NCBI GenBank assembly: GCA_028673005.1
Contig: CM054118.1
Span: 60,507,401 to 60,571,400 of the forward strand
Origin: Tanypteryx hageni
Lineage: Eukaryota > Arthropoda > Insecta > Odonata > Petaluridae
Direction of reading: 5' to 3'
Length of the DNA: 64,000 bases
Position numbers and translations under genes: made by a program. Under the pieces are notes generated by a model, which saw only the letters and a program-made list of their open reading frames with translations, was not told where the DNA came from and ran no database searches. Of the stretch, positions 23,692 to 36,285 are shown one piece after another. Numbering within the stretch: the first letter of the stretch is position 1; the number at the start of each line of letters is the position of its first letter.

Positions 23692-24123
23692 TCAAGGGTT
23701 AGTGTTTTTTTTTAATTTGAGTGTGTTGGTCTCATACATTTTTTCTTCAAAATAATTCCATAATTCGAAGCAAACATGGTTTAAATGTTTAGTTATTTTT
23801 AAATGTAATTCATATGCTAGTATTTCTAGGGAGCTCACTTTGGCACACAGTTTCCTAATTTCTAATTGGAACCAATTATGGATAGTTATTTGTTTTACTT
23901 TGGCTGTAATGTAATCTTTTTTTATTTTGGAAAATATGATCATAAAGTTTGGTATTACTTTGTGTTCTCTGCAGCGTTTAAGAAATTTTATAACAGCGGC
24001 TATATAGTTGATCCTGTTATGTAAATTATTAAAACGGTTGAGGTCCTTAGTCGGAAGTTTAAAAACTACTTCGTCAAAATGTATGAGACCAACACACTCA
24101 ATTCGTATTTCATGCGCAGACAT
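23692..24123 (-). pseudogene. PLE N-terminal region
   Basis: A 143-codon frame starting MSAHEIRIEC, rich in Lys, Asn and hydrophobics, lies directly upstream of the PLE linker and RT pieces in the right orientation. Identity rests on position more than on motifs. A gap of about 145 bases and stops separate it from the next piece. Confidence 0.5.
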
Positions 24124-24125
24124 GA

Positions 24126-25453
24126 CAGGGATTGATTCATGTTTTACTAAAAATGCATTTTATATACATTTAAGGCTACTGCTAAGAATATATTTAATGT
24201 ACAATTTATAAAATAAATGTCGTGCAAATTCGTATACTACGAAAATAACTTCTATCACGGTCCGACTCCTTTCTATTACCCTTTTCCTCTCCGTTCTTAC
24301 TAATATTTTATAACAACATTACTAATTTTCTTATTTCCCTTATGTCTTTCCTCTGTTGACAGCTACTGTACAACCTCGTTTGTACAAACTTCAAAGACCC
24401 TAAAATTTAATGCTTTGTAATAACAAGGTTTTAAAAAACGAGTTCGTTACAAAACGGGGACTATACCAAGGTTTTTTCAGAGTACTGAATAACATATTAA
24501 AGAGCATTTTATATTAACCGATTTCGAATTATCGAGATTTAACTGTATATATAATTGTACTTCTCTTCTAGTATTTTTGTTGATTTCCTCTATACCTCTC
24601 CCTTTATATTTCTTCACTTTTCTTCTTTTTTCTCTCTTCCTTCCCCTTTCTCTTTTTTAATTTCCTTTCTCAATTTCCCACTCTCGCCCATTCCATCCCG
24701 ACGAGAGCGCTTGAATTCTCTTTCCCCGGTTCCATTGGGGCGATGAGAGGTTCAGCAAATAAGGAAGGTCGCAGTGTGAAAAGGGAATATATCCGGCCGT
24801 GTAAAATCGGAAGTACTGTGAGGAAAGGGAGAGGAGGTTAGGAGGCATGGATTAAGAAGGAGAAATTGTTAACGGCACTAGTATTAGGCGGTTACCGAGA
24901 CAAGAGTTGAATCTTAATTCCACCTTATCTCATTATAAAATAATATGCTTTTTCCGTAAGGGATTCGGAAATTAGATCGCTTTGTCTTTAACCGTAGTAA
25001 AGATATTCGTACGGCCATTTCACGGACTATTATCGATGCATTGGAAAAAATATTTTTAAAACGGCGCTTGCTTAATACCTACAAAAAACTTAAGGTCGAT
25101 TAAGAAGGAACTATGACGATCTCTTTCTGTAAAGCTTAAAGGCATAAATGTTTGCTGTTTGGCAAGCTTTACTGTTAACATAAATTAATATTTATTAGCA
25201 ATATTCCAACTGGTTATCGAAAAAGAGATGGAATAATAATAAGTGACTGAAAAATAGCATTTAAATAATTAACCGACACAAAATTAAAACGCTTACATTA
25301 ACGAAATCTGAGTTGAATAACAATAAATATCTACTAAATATTTATATCATTATAATATCGAGGACGGAGGAAATTTTTGTGCATATTTTTTATATTCTGA
25401 ATATAAAAGTAAGGAAAGGGTTGCTGGAGCAGACAGTAAATAACGGTTATTAA
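24126..25453. other. Anonymous DNA, small pyrimidine-rich patch
   Basis: CT-rich sequence around 24555-24700. Sequences near 24370 and 24540 (ACAACCTCG..., ...CGAGATTTAACTGTA) look like weak pogo-type ends but do not form a convincing pair. Nothing else recognised. Confidence 0.35.
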
Positions 25454-26164
25454 TTAGGCGTTCTTTACCAGCGAAGCGATAGTATTCAAGGCCTTATCGT
25501 TACGTCTCGTCCGTCCGTCGTAACTTTCCTCTCTTAAACCGCTGGACGGATTTTAATTTAATTAAGTATGAGTGATTGTTTTTAAAATGTATCGCCGAAT
25601 TGTGAATCCGTCAATTAAAACTTCCACTTTATATAATTACTTCAATACAATTATACTCGTATCTCGTTAAATTGCTTCCGTCAAGAAACAATTAAAAACC
25701 ATGCTTTCCTCTCCCTAGCTGTTGTATGATCTGTAAGGTATAGATGAAGGAATTTATTTGGAGAGAGGACAGTATTTACCATAAAAAAATCCGCGAGACC
25801 ATATCATCACGACTTATAGTTTCGGAAATAAAAATTCGATAAAATCTTGAGCAAAACAATGCACGTTTTGTTTAGGTCGATCGCTAAGGCGGTTCACTCA
25901 GCAGACAACAATTAAAAATTCACTAATTTCTCTCCCTAGCTCTTATACGATCTGTAAGCAATATATTTAAAAAAATATTTGTATAGAGGACAACATTTGT
26001 CGCAAAACAGTCCGCGAGATCACATAATTGCAAATTTAATTTCGGGTACACAAATTCAAGAAACGCCAAATCATTCGATACCGTTTTGCACGTATTTCCT
26101 ATAAAGAACGCCTTCTAAATCTGTGTATTTTATATATGGAATATACTTTTCCATCTTGTTTTAA
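25454..26164 (-). repeat. Helitron-like repeat, copy 2
   Basis: On the minus strand it ends AACGCCTAA followed by T. It is the longest uninterrupted copy and has two internal tandem blocks, each beginning with CTCTCCCTAGCT on the + strand (about 25710 and 25930). Confidence 0.55.
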
Positions 26165-26265
26165 TTTAAACAGACGGAAGGATGAACAAACCTAGAAATC
26201 CCGCACAACGAGACAGAATGCTAAATCCAATGGTAAGAAAATGAAGCCACTAACTGTTTTTGTTT

Positions 26266-26600
26266 AGATAGATAGATATACGTCTTTATTAGGGCGATAT
26301 TGAGACTAAACAGTCTCCTCTTCCATCTAATCCATTGTCAATTACATACAAGTAGATAGTAACAAGTAATAAAATTAAACTAAAAGGTTACATAAAATGA
26401 AGAGCAATATAAAATACAATGAAGTGTATAGAATAGTATAGGATTTAAAAACAGATGGGTATTTGTTGTTGCTGCGGGGAAAAACTACGAAAGGTAATCT
26501 ACTATTCCCTAAGAAAACCCCACTGCAGGAAAACAAGAAGGGGAGTGTGAAAAGGGGAGTGTGAAAAACCTGGGAAACGTACTTATAGAAATATCTAAAA
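26266..26600 (-). mobile_element. LINE 3' end with (AGAT) tail
   Basis: The + strand begins AGATAGATAGATATACGTCT, continues TTATTAGGGCGATATTGAGA and CTCCTCTTCCATCTAATCC, and later carries GTGTGAAAAACCTGGG. The same blocks mark the LINE at 49.4 kb. It is a non-coding 3' UTR; the far limit is approximate. Confidence 0.7.
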
Positions 26601-28029
26601 ATTTAGAGGGTCTTGAAAGGTTAATACATGTAAGTAGTTAAATACTTAAAAATGATGTACACATAAAGAGTTATACATAAAGCATAAAAAAATATATTTA
26701 AAAGAATAAAATTAGGTAAGTCATATAAATACACACTAAAACGTACATACATATAATATATTTAGGAGTAGCTAGCACCTCAGACAGACGGACAAAGCGG
26801 ACGCATAAGCGGATAGAAAAAACTATAATGAAAGTAAACAATCCTACTTTCGTAACAAATAAGTAATATTTATATTTATTTGAATGCTTAGTTTCTTGAG
26901 GAATCTTTAATTTTAAGGGTCTCTCCAAATAAAAAAGGTACACACTCGACAATACAGTGAGTGAGGGTGAAGACCAGATGCTGTTATTCACCAAGTCGCG
27001 CTCGTAAATTATTTCATTTTTTCTGGAATGAAAAATTCCGAGGGACGTGATAAAACAGTCTCGGCGTCAAAAAAGGTAACGCCCGACAAAGGAAAGAAAT
27101 GAAGGCGATTCCGGGAAAACAGGTGAAGTAGGAGATGAGCTCGTGGGCTCCTATAATCGCCGGTTTACCTGTCTTTCGAAGGATTTAAGGTTACTTAACG
27201 AAATGTAAGCGAAGAAGTTGCCAAGTTCCGCAGAAAGAAGAAACGTTTTAACGAAAATAAATGAACTCTGGCAGTGCAACCATATAGTGAAACCATTAAA
27301 AATTTCAAATAATTTAGGTCGTAATATAAAAGTCGATTTAGCTTCAGTTTTTGTTAATTGTCCGTCAATATAGCTTTTTAATATTTTAATTTTTTTAATA
27401 TGTATTACATATTTCAATGTTTCAGTCGCCGTAAAGTAACATTTTTTATTGTAAAACGCGTGGTAAAGACTTCAAAGTTAGAACTTTCACTATTAAAATT
27501 TATCCTAGAAAATAAATTACCAGTGGTAAAACTGTTTTTGATAGACAAGAAAAATCGTCAACAAACGTTGACCACTTAGTAAAAGTATAAAATCCCCGAT
27601 CCCTTCGCATAATACTATCGATAGACAAAAATAATAGATAGAAGGGATTATGAAAATTTACTTTAATAAAATAAATTAACAACATTGTTATTAGTTCGAT
27701 ATTTTTTCTTTAACATGAATAATATTTAAAATTAATAAAATACGACAATTTATCCATAACCATGGGCCTTTGATTTCCTCAGCCAATTATATGAACGTTT
27801 TCGTGATTCATGGGACACATGAAATGTATGTATCATAGGGTATTTATTTCCATCACCGACACTACCTGTACCGGCAGCCATTCTTTGAAATATTTTATCC
27901 GACAGCTTCTCCCACAGTCGAAGTCAAGTCTCCTGCTTAACTTGCACCTAACTTTTGAACGTTTAGCACCAAAATCAATTTCCCTACCCAGATGAGAACA
28001 AGCATTCATATTCCGCGGCTTAAACGAAT
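26601..28029. other. Anonymous AT-rich DNA
   Basis: Frames up to 98 codons without recognisable motifs. No RNA gene seen. Confidence 0.4.
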
Positions 28030-28455
28030 ATGTATCCAAATATGGGTAGCCGCGGATGGATTTGTCGAGACTGTGCCCTTTTTGCTAATCACCTCAGGGA
28101 CTTTTACAACGAGAAAGGAGTTGTTTTCATTCACGACATAGCGACGAGCAACGAAATAAAGACGGAACGGATGGTCGTGCAGCAGTACGGCGACCTAGAG
28201 AACAGGGCGAAGGGGTTTAAAAAACGTTGGCATGTAAGCCGGAGAAGGGATATTCACAAATTGGCCCGAGGTGAGGCTTGCGAGCCGTTGAGAAGACGAT
28301 ATAGCTTAAGCCGCAGCACAAACAGCGCTATTAATCCAAAGGGAAGAGGACGAAGGTTGCTGCTAACGCGGGAGGATATTATCATTTGGAGAGGAAATTA
28401 CTTCGGGAAAGCCTTCGAGAGAGAAATCGCACGAAGGGAGCAAACGCAACGTTAA
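28030..28455 (+). CDS. Hypothetical 141-codon ORF
   Basis: The frame starts MYPNMGSRGWICRDCALF and is Arg/Glu-rich further on (FKKRWHVSRRRDIHKLARGE). Its base composition is clearly richer in G+C than the AT-rich flanks. The CRDC near the start could be half of a zinc-binding pair, but no partner pair was found. I do not recognise the family. It could be an exon, a decayed transposon frame or chance. Confidence 0.25.
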   Translation: MYPNMGSRGWICRDCALFANHLRDFYNEKGVVFIHDIATSNEIKTERMVVQQYGDLENRAKGFKKRWHVSRRRDIHKLARGEACEPLRRRYSLSRSTNSAINPKGRGRRLLLTREDIIIWRGNYFGKAFEREIARREQTQR

Positions 28456-30019
28456 ACGAAAACAACCGAGCGACACATTTTCTATTATCGCAAGCTAATT
28501 TCCAGCACGTAATATTCTACGCTTAAGTTAATTTATTACCCAAGTTTTTCTAAATCTCGAATTCTGTCGTCACTTCGCTTCTACTTATAGATATGTCTCC
28601 TATTCTCGAGATCTTGTTACTTTTGCACCTCAGCCGTCTCAAGTCAGGTGGGTTTAATATCATTTAACAAAGCTCCTGATACGTCGTACTAAATGTTTTG
28701 CTGAGTAATTTTGCCATCGTGCCAACAAATTATCAATTAAGTAATTATTACTTCACTCATTGGTATTCTATTTGACTGTTTCCTTTTGACAATGAGCCTG
28801 TATATGGACTATATAGCTGTATTCTAAAGTAATAAATAAAAGAATAATTCAGTGTTTACGCTCCGTAGAATATTAAAATCAAAGAGGAAATCTTACGTCC
28901 ACAGTGGCTGTGCCTTGGAAATGTTTTTCCATAAAAAGTATCGTTATTTTTTCCCATGATTATCTTTTATTCGGCAAAGCAATAGTTGCACCGTATGCAA
29001 GAAGATTACCCACATTTCAGGTAAGGCATGCTTTGGTCGCCCGACGACTAACTTTTCCAAGGTATTCTTCTAGAATGATGGACGTTGAAAAAATTCTCGC
29101 TAGTTGGATATTTCGCCTTAGTGTCTCAAACTGCATCGTTAAAAAGTGATATTATTAGCCTAAAAGAGTCACTTATGCAATTTATGAATGAAGAAGTTGA
29201 TCTATTCCTTCGGTTTAAATGATAGTTAGCAGCGCAGGAAATATACAATGATTTTATTTGTTGATGTACCCATTTAATCCATCGAGTAGTACAGATATTT
29301 ACCGATTTCTCTCCTTTACTATAATTCCTCTAAAAGCGCTCTCTTGTTTAACGAGAGATTGTATAGATTATACATTTTTTATGTCCTCAAATTAATTTTC
29401 GATGACAATTTTAAAGAGCATTTTCGGAGTCTCTTTCGTTAAAATGGGACGTTTTAATTAAGCACGCTACCTAAATTCGGCCTGAGATGTCCATATCTGT
29501 CTGTCCGTCTCGACTACATCTCAGGAACTGTTCGTCTTAGAGATATGCGGTAAACGAAGTTTTATTCCTACCAACTAGGATACTTCAGAAAAACTACGTT
29601 CATTTGCATCCGCCATCTTGAAACAAATTTGCGGCCGTTAATAATATTTGAAAATTAATATTTCGGAAACGCTATGTCGGAGAAAAATGTTTTTGAACAA
29701 AAAAAATGCATCTTGATTGGAACGTGAAAAATTATTTTCATCTTACCGAAAAAAATGCGAGGCGTGTAGCTCCCTGTAGCGAGCAAATAAATGCGACAGA
29801 AACAACTTGCATTCTTTATTACAATCAAAGAAAATCTGATGTGGCCACCACATGACTTTCTACATACCTGTAATATTTCTAAAAATCCCAAATATGTTAG
29901 ATAATAATAATATTTTAAGAAACAGCATGTTTTTAAAACATCAAATATATTAAAATAACGTATGTGACAGGAGTAAACACCCACTTCTGATTGACCGATT
30001 CTTACCAAAAACTAATTAG
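28456..30019. other. Anonymous AT-rich DNA
   Basis: No motif-bearing frame. Around 29490-29640 a CTGTCTGTCCGTC segment and its surroundings look repeat-like and may be part of repeat Z, but no second copy of this part was identified. Confidence 0.35.
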
Positions 30020-30246
30020 TTCTTGTGACTCATCAAAATGTTAAATATAAAATTTCGCCGATCTGATTAATAGTTTTTGAGTTAGAGCACTATCAAAAAA
30101 GCTGTCACACTCATACACGCAGACATCATCGAGAAAATGGTTAAAACGGTGTCAGAGGACTCAAAACGTGTATTTCCGTTCCAATCTCGTAATCGATTTT
30201 TTCATGAATACAATACTTTCCTCTATACTACGTATGGAGAAAGTAA
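30020..30246 (+). repeat. Dispersed repeat Z, copy A
   Basis: Shares GATCTGATTAATAG, GAGTTAGAGC, CATCATCGAGAAAA, GTATTTCCG and CGTATGGAGAAAGTAAAA blocks with 58590-58790, in the same order and orientation. The class is not determined. Confidence 0.6.
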
Positions 30247-30296
30247 AAATGACCAAAGAGCGAATTCCTAGTTGAACCACCTGTCCATTTAGACCA

Positions 30297-30345
30297 AAGT
30301 TTTCCAAATAGTATGCCGCGTCTAACTGGGGTGCCGCGATAAGCT
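30297..30345. mobile_element. hAT terminus fragment
   Basis: CAAAGTTTTCCAAATAGT then ATGCCGCG...GGGGTGCCGCG is the layout of a common hAT terminal region (TTCCCAAA, then GTGCCGCGGC). No partner end identified. Confidence 0.35.
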
Positions 30346-31181
30346 TTGCTTAGTAAATGAATAAAAGATTTAGAATTGTCGATAGGCCATCAAGACAATA
30401 CTTTTCTCTCCACAAAATTGATGATAGCGTAACATCAACAAATGGATGTGTCCAGAGTATAAAATACAAATATTTTGGTATCAACTGATGTAGACAATTG
30501 CAAAGTCGCACTTCTCTTCCGTTAATTAAAACAAATAACCTTCCCTGACTAGATAGAACGATCATCTACGAATAAAATCTGTAAAAATTACATATTAGAT
30601 ATTAATTAATTATCATTTATCGTAAAATAAACTAGAGTGCAACTATCACTTCAGCGTAGAGATTTATTTTAATTTAAAATCAAATTAAAACCTCATAAGG
30701 AAAATATTTTTAAATTAAATCAAATTTAATGCATAAATATAAAAAGCAATTCATACACAAAGTCAGTATAGAATAGTAACCATAGAAAATTTTCCAACAT
30801 TCTCCTTCAATCATTATAAAGATGTTAAATAAATCTTAAATAAGCTATAATTATAAGCAGCTTTTAATATTTCTGCTTAACTGTGTAAATTTGATCAGGA
30901 TATAAAATGTGGGATGAAATAAATCTTTAGGTATAAAAACTGATATATTAGAAGAGAATCAATAAGGACAATTCCGAGACAAAAATTCAGAATATTGTTG
31001 GAGGAAATAATTATTAAGCTTCGCAAAAAATTCTCACGAAACATCTGTAATAAGGAAAAAGTGAAACTAATAAGATAAGTTAAGCACACTTAGGTTGCTT
31101 AAAAGTATAATTGAGATTAAAATTTTAAAAGGATGAAACATTTAAAATCATGGGTTAATACAATAAAAGGAATATATAGAA

Positions 31182-31475
31182 CAGGGGTCCCCAAATTCTT
31201 TGAGAGGAGGGCCACATAGGAATATTGAAAGTGTTAAACGGGCCGGAAAAAAACCGTTTCAAAATTTAAAATATTTTAATCTATAATTACCTAAGCACAC
31301 ACGCATATATAACTATAAGAAAGTGTGAACAAATGTAATAAAAAATTCGAATGCGAAAAATGCGCTTGTTTTTAAATTGGAAACACTGATTTTATGATGT
31401 TTAATAAAATTTCCGCGGGCCGGATAAAACCCTTTCGCCGGCCGGATCCGGCCCGCAGGCCGTAGTTTGGTCGAT
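31182..31475. mobile_element. hAT MITE, related to the 7.9-kb copy
   Basis: It begins CAGGGGTCCCCAAATTCTTT, has GGGCC blocks, and near the right end reads GGCCCGCAGGCCGTAGTTTGG like the 7.9-kb MITE. The last few bases of the right terminus are lost or mutated, so no target duplication can be read. Confidence 0.75.
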
Positions 31476-32805
31476 TGAACTTCTGAAATTCGCAAATTGG
31501 ATGAAAACGAACAATTGTTCAAAAAACACATTTATAAGAAATAATTACTATTATAAAACAATTATTTGGAATTATAATTACATGTTTCTTAATTTTTCCT
31601 GTAGGTAAATAGGTAAGTAAAAAGTGTTTAAAACAGTTTCAACGCTATTTGAAATGAGATAAAATAATAAAGTAATGAAAATAGAGTGAAGCTCTATATG
31701 ATTCACCTACATCCACGTAATAATATTACAGTCGGATAAAAAAGTTCATCCAAATTATATGAAGAAATGGGTCAAACAATCGGTAATCTGATATTAAGAG
31801 TAGATGTTTTATTCTATCAGCGTAAACAAAACGAAAATTTACCGTAGTAACGAACCCGTATAGGTAGTTAAGAAGGGGTTTTTTAAATCCTACTAAATGT
31901 TAAACGGACGGACTCCAAAATCATTAGGGTTCATGGCTGCTACCAGCAAAATCTAACCTGAAAATTTGGTTGCTCTGACTTGAACGATGTAGAAGTAATT
32001 CACTAATTTAATGTTTCATTGTTCTTTGTGCACTCAACTACGCCCCTCAGGCGGCCCCGTGAGTCTTCAAATTTCAACCGCTGAAAGGACTAATAGCCAT
32101 TAATAACCCCTCGAAATTTGACTGCTCTAACTTGAACGGTGCAGAAGCAGTTTTACCGGACACGGAAGTGTGACGGACTAGCGGAAAAAACGATTACATT
32201 AATGATTTTTAAAGAAAAGCTAAAAATTATAAACTAAACAAAATGGAAATAAATAAAAACTCCTGTATCGTAAAATAATACAAGTGAGTAATCATACGCC
32301 AATAAGAGAAAAATAGAAGGAAAAAAATTATATTTATATTTACAACTTTGCAGGACGATGGCCTACAGGGACATGTTGTCGGAAACTAGCCTAAATAGAA
32401 AGGAAAGTACGCACAAACGCACAATCACTCTGGAAAACTCACTAGATACGTATTGCGAGAGATAAGCTCTCATCTTCAAAAGCTGAAGTCGTATGGATTG
32501 TTTTGGTTTTGTCTTGTGTATTGGTACGTTCCGGTTGAAAGTGAAAGGACGGAAGTGTCTTGGTATTTGTTTAGAAAAACGCTCTCGTAAGCGTCTAGTT
32601 TCCAGTAAGTTTGTGTTCATTTCAACATAAACCAAATGGGGAAAGAAACACCATGCGTGGCTGTGGGGAGGACTTAAAGGAAAAAAGGATCGCTCTGCAG
32701 GAATAAGTGAAACATCGAGATCGGGAGAACATTTTAAAAGGTAATAGGCTATGGGAGGGTAACTATAGAAAAGACTAAAAATAGAGAGGGGTGAATGATT
32801 AATTT
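31476..32805. other. Anonymous AT-rich DNA
   Basis: No recognisable gene. A CTGAAAGGACTAATAGCC segment around 32080 is repeat-like, but no second copy was identified here. Confidence 0.35.
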
Positions 32806-32809
32806 TGAG

Positions 32810-33250
32810 TGGAAGAGAGAGAGTGACAAAGGAGGGAAGTCATAAATGAAATGGTGAAGAAGAGAAAGGAAAGTGAAAAAAAAACGAATAAAAGAGGGAT
32901 AGAGGAGGAGGAGGGAGGGTGAGGAAAGGAGAAATGGTAAGGAGAGGGAGTAAAATGAGAAGAGAGGGAGAGAATGAAAGGAATAGGAACGTAGAAAGAA
33001 ATCAAAGGATATGGAAGAGATAATGAGGTGGAGGCAATATTAGAAAAAGAAAGGGTTAACGTGGGAGGCAGAAGGACGCTATGCGTGGCAGAATGCAGAG
33101 GTGTCATGAGACAATGCCAGATAAAAGGCTTGATGGAGAAACAAGGAAAATTAAGAAGAGGAAGTAAGGGAGAGAGAGAGAAAGGGAGAGGAAATGAGAG
33201 AGAGATAAAAGTAAGAGGAAAGAAAGGAGAGGCGATTGTGTGAGATCGAG
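32810..33250. repeat. Purine-rich tract
   Basis: GAGAGAGAG/GGAGGAGG low-complexity sequence. Frames on both strands follow the bias. Confidence 0.7.
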
Positions 33251-34194
33251 TGGAATTTATGTATAAGAGAGGTCGATTTTGACGATGAGAGAAGTGCAGC
33301 GGCTTCGATTGTAGGCAATGAAACGATAGGACGTGTGGAGTGGATCACATAAATAAATAAATACCTCCATTTTGTTTACATCCATTCTCACACCAAGCGC
33401 ACACAATCATCCGCTCTCCCTCCCTATTCACTCTACCACGCCTACCATCATCTACAGTGAAATCTCGATGCAACGAATGTCCGGGAACAGTACTGAAAAT
33501 ATATTATACTTAAAATACCTAATGCTTTTTAAACTCTTCATGCATTTTCTTTCGCTTCATTTTTAGATATTTTTCTATATCATCGGATGACTGAAATAAT
33601 GTCTCTGACACGTCATCAGATATCGAAATCATTATTTTTAATTTCACCACGCTCACCAGTAGCTCCAGTGGGGACATTGGCGTTATTTCTACCATCCACA
33701 CAGAATCACTACTACTACTACTTCCTAAATTTCCTGTGCAATAATCTCCTCAACGGAACTATCTGTCATCAAAAAGATGCTTTCCAAACTATCATCTACA
33801 TTTGAAAACTTCATAAATATTATAAAAGGATGCTTAAATATTAATGTTATCCCAGCGTAATAATGGTAACGGGGGTCGCGATAACGCCAGCTACCTTAAG
33901 AGAGAGTTGACTTATTACCATCCGAATAAAGGATACTTCCACCAGTATTTCCACAAAAATAAAGGTTTATTCTCAGGCTACGATCTCTTTTTTTCTTACA
34001 ATGGCAGTGGTGGTGCTTATATGGCGTCCCTAAGTGCGTGGGAGGGTATGGGAAGGGAGAAACGGACAATGGGGAGGGGGATACGTGGGGGGGGGGGTTT
34101 AGAGGATAGAGGCAACGTACGACTCTGCAGGAATCGGAGTGTTGTCCGGCGGCGAGGTCCGGAGCACGGTTATCCCCGATGCAGCGAGATCCAA
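33251..34194. other. Mostly anonymous DNA, possible pogo-type end
   Basis: TACAGTGAAATCTCGATG at 33453-33470 resembles one end of a Tigger/pogo element. No matching partner was found. A G-rich run occurs near 34085-34098. Confidence 0.3.
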
Positions 34195-34202
34195 ACTCCT
34201 CG

Positions 34203-34542
34203 TTTGTTTGTTTGTATACCCAGTCAATTCGCCTCTCTTACAGCACAAATGGGTATCTCAGAGGTAGTGCAATGAACAACCGGGTGGGGAGGAGGGAAAC
34301 ACGGTGCAGGCATTTGCCTGCTCTTACGAAGAACACCAGTGGGGGCAACAGCTTAACGTCCCTTCCGAAGGACGGAACAGCTAAATTCGCGCGGTCTCCT
34401 CAAACTACGCAAACAGGGGGCCGGGTGACCTTGAGAAAAATCCTACTCGCGCAGGATTCGTACCCGATGACTTTTTCAAGCATCTTTCAAGCATCGGGCG
34501 AGTAGCAGCCAGCTTCCTAACCACTACACCACCGGCACCCCC
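34203..34542 (-). mobile_element. tRNA-derived SINE, copy 3, with 8-bp target duplication
   Basis: On the minus strand it starts TGCCGGTGGTGTAGTGGTTA (box A-like), then GGGTACGAATCCT (box B-like), then the shared body TCCTTCGGAAGGGACG. It ends in (CAAA)n, read as TTTG repeats at 34203-34214. ACTCCTCG flanks both sides (34195-34202 and 34543-34550), so this copy is full length. Confidence 0.85.
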
Positions 34543-34829
34543 ACTCCTCGACCAGTGCTCAAGCCCGGCCTTATATACTAGGCCGCGAGGGGTGAAGAGC
34601 GAAGGTGGGAAAGGGGGGGGGGGAGGGCGGGGAGCAACTGGCGCAGTTCTTCGAGGGTGGCACACCTCGTCGGTGGTTAAATGCCACCGCCCCTTGCACT
34701 ATCTTCTCTTCCAGCTCCCTCCACACGGTTCAGAGTCATAGATGCATAAACATTGGAAACCGTTGCAGTACTGTTTTTTTCTTATCGTATAAACAACCGA
34801 AGGGGGTAAACATCATGGTCTCATTCTAG

Positions 34830-35545
34830 GATGGATATAAGATACAATAAACTGAGCGTATTGTTTTTCTTCCTTCCGTGACTTGGAGTCTTGACTGCAA
34901 TTTGTTTGCCCATAAGTCGATGCTATGACTCTTTGAAGGAAAAGTTTACGAAATTCGGAATGAAGTAGAGACTATAGAATAGGAAATCTCTCTTTTCCCT
35001 TTCGTTTGGATGAGTTGGTGAAATAATACCTTAGTAATGAGGGTGGATTACATCTATGAGTAATTTTCTGACGAAAAATACGTTGTATTAAAAATATTCT
35101 ATTGAAACGTCATAAAGTTTGTACGTTATACTGAAAAGTATGTAAAATTGAAGTATACTAAACTGAAATATTTTTACATTGCTCATTCGGCGCAATTTAA
35201 AAACGCTACGTTAATCTAAAAAATACGTTAATCTTAAAAGTATGTTATAAGGAGATTTTACTGCATTCCTAACTTATTTTATTTCCTCTTACAGACAGAA
35301 CATACGTAATCACACAAACACATATACAGTGAACCTGTAGCGTAGTATCTCTTTCTCCATTCACTCAAGTCCCCATCAACCTTCTGTAGTCCCCATTCCC
35401 GTAAAAATACGTATCAACGCACGCGCAATAAACAATCCCCTCTGAATCCAGAAATAATCAAAACACCGCGCAAACATTGGACAAAAGACTGTCGGTGGTC
35501 GTGAGCGGCTAACGGAGCGTATGGAATGAACACTGAGTATGTGAC
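34830..35545. other. Anonymous AT-rich DNA
   Basis: The sequence ATAAGGAGATTTTACTGC near 35250 is another possible pogo-type end without a clear partner. Nothing else seen. Confidence 0.3.
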
Positions 35546-35554
35546 ACGTGAATA

Positions 35555-36285
35555 GTTTGGTAGAGAGAGACAGAGAGAAAGAAGAGAGAGTGAGAGAAAG
35601 ACGAGAGAGGGAGAAAAAGGAGAGAGTGAGAGAAAGAAGAGAGTGAGATAGGTAGAAGAGAAAGTGAGGGAAAGACAGTAAGAGGAAGAAGAGAGAGTGA
35701 GAGAAAGGAGAGACTGAGAGAAAGAAGAGAGTGAGAAAGAAGAGAAAGTGAGAGAGAGAGAAGAGAAAGTGGGAGAAAGATGATAAAGTGAGATAAAGAA
35801 GAGAGATTGAGAGAAAGGAGAGAGTGAGAGAAAGGAAAGAGATTGAGAGAAAGAAAAGAGTGAGAGAAAGAAGAGAGTGAGAAAAAGAAGAGAGTGAGAG
35901 AAAGAAGAGAGAGTGAGAAAAGGAAGAGAGTGAGAGAAAGAAGAGAGAGTGAGAGAAAGAAGAGAGAGTGAGAGAAAGAAGAGAGAGTGAGAGAAAGAAG
36001 AGAGAGTGAGAGAAAGAAGAGAGAGTGAGAGAAAGAAGAGAGAGTGAGAGAAAGAAGAGAGTGAGAGAAATAAGAGAGAGTGAGAGAAAGAAGAGAGAGT
36101 GAGAGAAAGAAGAGAGAGTGAGAGAAAGAAGAGAGTGAGAGAAAGAAGAGAGAGTGAGAGAAAGAAGAGAGAGTGAGAGAAAGAAGAGAAAGTGAGAGAA
36201 AGAAGAGAGAGTGAGAGAAAGAAGAGAGTGAGAGAAAGAAGAGAGAGTGAGAGAAAGAAGAGAGTGAGAATAAGTGAGAGTGATG
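35555..36285. repeat. 17/19-bp purine minisatellite
   Basis: Units alternate between GAGAGTGAGAGAAAGAA (17) and a two-base longer form (19). Homogeneity is highest from about 35930 to 36240. The 315-codon minus-strand frame of SFSHSLFFLSL-type repeats is its shadow. Confidence 0.92.

Larger units (their letters stand above)
21945..24125 (-). mobile_element. Defective Penelope-like element (PLE)
   Basis: Four broken minus-strand frames read in order as one PLE protein: N-terminal region (24123-23692), linker with DKGNKMVIM (23546-23232), reverse transcriptase (23079-22546) and GIY-YIG endonuclease (22513-22151). The hammerhead-like core at 21958-21984 marks the element's 3' terminal region. 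An upstream terminal repeat was not found. Confidence 0.85.

Noticed and set aside
33519..33701. Possible Tigger transposase C-terminus on the minus strand
   Set aside because: A pogo-like end lies nearby, but the peptide has no convincing motif and no second element end was found.
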